A stretch of 7,169 nucleotides of DNA, taken from Syntrophomonadaceae bacterium. Its GTDB lineage: Bacteria; Bacillota; Syntrophomonadia; Syntrophomonadales; Syntrophomonadaceae. The number at the start of each line of letters is the position of its first letter. Position 1 is the stretch's first letter. Of the stretch, positions 4,444-7,169 are shown in pieces. The stretch is taken from positions 1 through 7,169 of the forward strand of contig JAQUBU010000112.1 of assembly GCA_028686565.1 (NCBI GenBank), in the 5' to 3' direction. The position numbers and the translations under genes were made by a program. A model generated the notes under the pieces. That model searched no databases, was not told the DNA's origin, and was given only the letters and a program-made list of their open reading frames with translations.

Positions 4444-7023
4444 TTGAGTAAATATACCCCCATGATTGAACAGTACCTTGAAATAAAAAACCAGCACAAA
4501 GACGCCATCCTGTTCTTTCGTCTGGGTGATTTTTATGAAATGTTCTTTGAAGATGCCCAAATCGCTTCCAAAGAATTGGAAATTGTGCTGACTGCCCGGG
4601 ACGGCGGGCAATCTAAAATACCCATGTGCGGAATTCCCTATCATTCAGCTAACACATACATAGCAAAGCTTATATCACGCTGTTATAAGGTGGCGATATG
4701 TGAACAGGTCCAGGACCCTCGTGAAGCGCAGGGCTTGGTGCAAAGGGAAGTAATCAGGATTATTACTCCGGGAACTGTAATTGATGAAAAAATGCTTGAT
4801 GAAAGCCGCAATAATTATCTGGCCGCTGTAAGCGAAGAACCGGAACGTTTGGGTCTGGCTTTTACTGATATATCAACCGGTGAATTTATGGTAAGTGAGT
4901 TTCAGGGGGCAGATAGTCTGAGTCAACTGGAAAGTATAATTCAAAAGATAGCACCTTCTGAGATTCTTTTTAGCGAATGGAGTGAACTGCCGCTGCGCTG
5001 GAAAGAAACTTTATTTACCAGCGGGAGGATTTCCTTCACCCCGCTCCACGACACTGATACTAATCTGGACAAAGCTTGTAATATACTTATGCGCCAGTTT
5101 GAGGTATTGTCCCTGGATGCTTTTGGTCTGAAAGAATATTCATCTGGTATTAAAGCAGCAGCAAGCATTATAAGTTTTCTTGACGAAACCCAAAAAAGCA
5201 GTCTTAAACAATTAAAAAACATTCGAACCTATAACAGTAATAATTATCTTGAAATAGATTATTCAACCCAGCGTAACCTCGAATTAACTCTTTCCCTGCG
5301 TGAGGGAAAAAAGGAGGGGTCTTTGCTTGGAATACTCGATAATTGCTGCACCGCAATGGGCAGAAGGTGCCTGCGCACCTGGATTGAACAGCCGCTCAAG
5401 GACATATCGATAATTAATCAACGATTTGATGCATTAGGTGAACTTAAAGATAATCTTTTATTAAAAACTGAGTTAAAGCAAAAACTATCTTCTATTTATG
5501 ATCTGCAAAGATTAGCCGGTCGCATCGGCAGTGCTACCGCAAGTCCCCGTGATTTGCTGGCGCTTAAAATATCCATCGGGGTGCTGGACGATCTTAAATC
5601 ATTATTGCAGAATTGTGATAGTGAAATCCTGCTGGATATAGCTGCATTAGACAGTTTAGCTGATGTATTCAAGAAAATTGATCAGTCCATAGATAATGAA
5701 GCTCCATTAGCCATAAAGGAAGGTAACATTATAAAAATTGGCTACAAAAGAGAAATTGATGAATTGCGGCAATTATCCCAACAGGGGAATGAATGGCTGC
5801 TTGATTTTGAAAGCCGTGAAAAAATGCGGACAGGTATTAAATATCTGAAAGTAGGGTTTAATAAGGTTTTTGGTTATTATATTGAGATCAGTAAGTCCAA
5901 TATGCATATGGCTCCAGAAGATTATCACCGCAAGCAAACACTGGTAAACACTGAACGCTTTATCTGCCATGAACTAAAGGAATACGAAGAAAAGATTCTG
6001 GGTGCCCGGGAAAAACTATTTGTCCTGGAGTATCAGGAATTCATAAGCATTAGAGAAGAACTAAGTACTTATCTGGAGCGTATTCAGAAAACGGCCGGTA
6101 AAATAGCCATAATTGATGTACTTTATTCATTAGCTGAAACAGCCTATCAGAATAATTATACTCGTCCGGAAATTAATGATAGTGGAAGCATTGAAATAAA
6201 GGCTGGTCGTCACCCTGTTGTGGAAAAAAGCTTAAAAGAATCGCGTTTTGTACCTAATGACTTGAAAATTGACCGGCAGAACGCCAACCTTGCTATCATA
6301 ACCGGACCCAATATGGGCGGCAAGAGTACCTTTATGCGTCAAACTGCACTGCTGGTAATTATGGCCCAGATGGGCAGCTTTATACCGGTGCAAAAGGCAG
6401 CGCTGGGAATTGTTGACCGCATATTTACCCGTGTAGGGGCCTCCGATGATCTTGCTTCCGGTCAGAGTACCTTTATGGTGGAGATGCTTGAGGTAGCCAA
6501 TATCCTGAATAATGCCAGTGGCAAAAGCCTGGTCATATTGGATGAAATCGGGAGAGGAACGAGCACCTATGACGGACTGAGTATTGCCCAGGCAGTTACC
6601 GAATACATACATGACAAGATAAAAGCCAAAACCCTTTTTGCAACCCATTATCATGAACTAACTTCTTTAAGCGAAAAATACTCCGGGGTAGTCAATCTCT
6701 CGGTTTCGGTGAAAGAGAGCGGCGATACCGTAGTATTTTTAAAAAAAGTTTTCCCCGGCAAAGCTGATAAGAGTTACGGCATCCATGTGGCACAGTTAGC
6801 CGGTCTGCCGGAAGAGGTAATTGCCAGAGCCAAAGATATCCTGGAGCATTTGGAAAAGAAAAAAGAAAACAAGAAAGAGCCTGATCTAATACAGCCTTTG
6901 CTTTTTTTCGAAGATAATCCAGTTATTTTGGAGTTGCAGGGAATTGACCTTGATGAACTTAGCCCCCGTGAAGCACATGCGCTCTTGTATCGCTGGAAGG
7001 AAATAGTTAATAATAAGAAGTAG
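4444..7023 (+). CDS. mutS: DNA mismatch repair protein MutS
   Basis: MutS binds base mismatches and small loops and, through its ATPase, recruits MutL to start repair. From TTG 4444 the protein has 859 residues, a normal MutS1 length, and begins SKYTPMIEQYLEIK like its homologues. The mismatch-reading Phe-x-Glu is F30-Y-E32 in LGDFYEMFFEDA. Connector, lever and clamp domains fill the middle; FGYYIEISKSN in the clamp region is typical. The ATPase has Walker A GPNMGGKST (621-629, K627), SGQSTFMVEM, Walker B LVILDE (696-701) followed by IGRGTSTYDG, and the switch histidine region THYHEL (734-739). The C-terminus carries the usual helical end, LDELSPREAHALLYRWK. No lesions are seen. mutL, often the next gene, does not start within the 146 bases that remain, which are repeats. 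Confidence 0.98.
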   Translation: MSKYTPMIEQYLEIKNQHKDAILFFRLGDFYEMFFEDAQIASKELEIVLTARDGGQSKIPMCGIPYHSANTYIAKLISRCYKVAICEQVQDPREAQGLVQREVIRIITPGTVIDEKMLDESRNNYLAAVSEEPERLGLAFTDISTGEFMVSEFQGADSLSQLESIIQKIAPSEILFSEWSELPLRWKETLFTSGRISFTPLHDTDTNLDKACNILMRQFEVLSLDAFGLKEYSSGIKAAASIISFLDETQKSSLKQLKNIRTYNSNNYLEIDYSTQRNLELTLSLREGKKEGSLLGILDNCCTAMGRRCLRTWIEQPLKDISIINQRFDALGELKDNLLLKTELKQKLSSIYDLQRLAGRIGSATASPRDLLALKISIGVLDDLKSLLQNCDSEILLDIAALDSLADVFKKIDQSIDNEAPLAIKEGNIIKIGYKREIDELRQLSQQGNEWLLDFESREKMRTGIKYLKVGFNKVFGYYIEISKSNMHMAPEDYHRKQTLVNTERFICHELKEYEEKILGAREKLFVLEYQEFISIREELSTYLERIQKTAGKIAIIDVLYSLAETAYQNNYTRPEINDSGSIEIKAGRHPVVEKSLKESRFVPNDLKIDRQNANLAIITGPNMGGKSTFMRQTALLVIMAQMGSFIPVQKAALGIVDRIFTRVGASDDLASGQSTFMVEMLEVANILNNASGKSLVILDEIGRGTSTYDGLSIAQAVTEYIHDKIKAKTLFATHYHELTSLSEKYSGVVNLSVSVKESGDTVVFLKKVFPGKADKSYGIHVAQLAGLPEEVIARAKDILEHLEKKKENKKEPDLIQPLLFFEDNPVILELQGIDLDELSPREAHALLYRWKEIVNNKK

Positions 7024-7028
7024 GATAA

Positions 7029-7053
7029 TTAACTCAGCTTTCGTAGTTGACAT
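7029..7053. repeat. 25-base palindromic repeat, copy 2
   Basis: This is the second copy of the element at 1620-1644, six bases after the mutS stop codon. TCAGCT (7034-7039) pairs with AGTTGA (7045-7050) around TTCGT, with one G-U pair. No T-run follows, so it is not a classical terminator. It could still protect the mutS mRNA 3' end, as REP-like palindromes do; that role is speculative. Confidence 0.7.
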
Positions 7054-7065
7054 ATTATGCGACAT

Positions 7066-7169
7066 AACTAGTGTGCTTGTCATTGCTATGAAACTAGCGT
7101 ACTTGTCATTGCGGGAAGCGCAGCGACGCGGCAATCTTTGTGTCATTGCTATGAAACTAGTACTTTGTA
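7066..7169. repeat. Cluster of interspersed direct repeats downstream of mutS (runs off window)
   Basis: The 20-mer TGTCATTGCTATGAAACTAG occurs exactly at 7078-7097 and 7141-7160. A 21-base unit beginning AACTAG and ending CTTGTCATTGC occurs at 7066-7086 and 7092-7112 with two mismatches. Between the 20-mers, 7108-7134 forms an imperfect palindrome: ATTGC (7108-7112) and GCAAT (7131-7135) flank GCG...CGC around CAGCGA. This resembles the ATTGCG...CGCGGCAAT class of short palindromic intergenic repeats seen in many bacteria. No plausible coding frame covers it. Confidence 0.75.

Noticed and set aside
7047..7052. TTGACA after mutS (and its twin at 1638-1643) as a promoter -35 box
   Set aside because: Neither has a TATAAT-like box 16-18 bases downstream; both are part of the repeat's palindrome.
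6886..7146. 86-codon minus-strand ORF across the end of mutS and the repeats
   Set aside because: Its N-terminus is translated from the palindromic repeats and the rest is antisense to mutS.
7066..7169. CRISPR array
   Set aside because: Repeat spacing is irregular, the units overlap and interrupt each other, and spacers are not of uniform length.

Overview
The window looks like chromosomal DNA of a low-to-moderate G+C, anaerobic Firmicute, most likely a clostridial lineage. This is inferred from strong AGGAGG-type ribosome binding sites, frequent TTG starts, and the gene order miaB - ymcA-like - mutS, which matches Bacillus subtilis ymcB-ymcA-(cotE)-mutS. An apparent selenocysteine codon also fits an anaerobe with selenoprotein synthesis. 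No species can be named from the sequence alone.

Layout. Positions 2-301 (+) hold the C-terminal end of an unrecognised protein. Convergent to it, 329-1489 (-) encodes a THUMP-domain SAM-dependent RNA methyltransferase (COG0116/YpsC type). A 369-base divergent intergenic region (1490-1858) carries a probable methyltransferase promoter, a short palindromic repeat with a second copy after mutS, and several hairpins. Next, 1859-2221 (+) encodes a small thioredoxin-fold protein whose redox site contains an in-frame TGA, read here as selenocysteine. It has its own ribosome binding site and a clear intrinsic terminator. miaB (2351-3682) and a ymcA/ylbF-family gene with a five-cysteine tail (3709-4092) follow as a likely operon ending in a terminator. 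A GC-richer, hairpin-rich 351-base gap precedes mutS (4444-7023; TTG start chosen from the ribosome binding site and family N-terminus). The window ends in non-coding interspersed repeats.

How the genes relate. Most recognised genes are translation or genome-maintenance housekeeping functions: rRNA methylation, tRNA ms2i6A37 modification, an RNase Y-associated Fe-S cofactor protein, and mismatch repair. The small selenoprotein is the outlier and the most interesting object. There is no in-frame ATG, GTG or TTG between its TGA and codon 62. The TGA lies where a thioredoxin-fold active-site cysteine belongs, next to further cysteines (U23-N-C25, C29, C35). A bipartite stem-loop lies immediately downstream, at the distance expected of a bacterial SECIS element.
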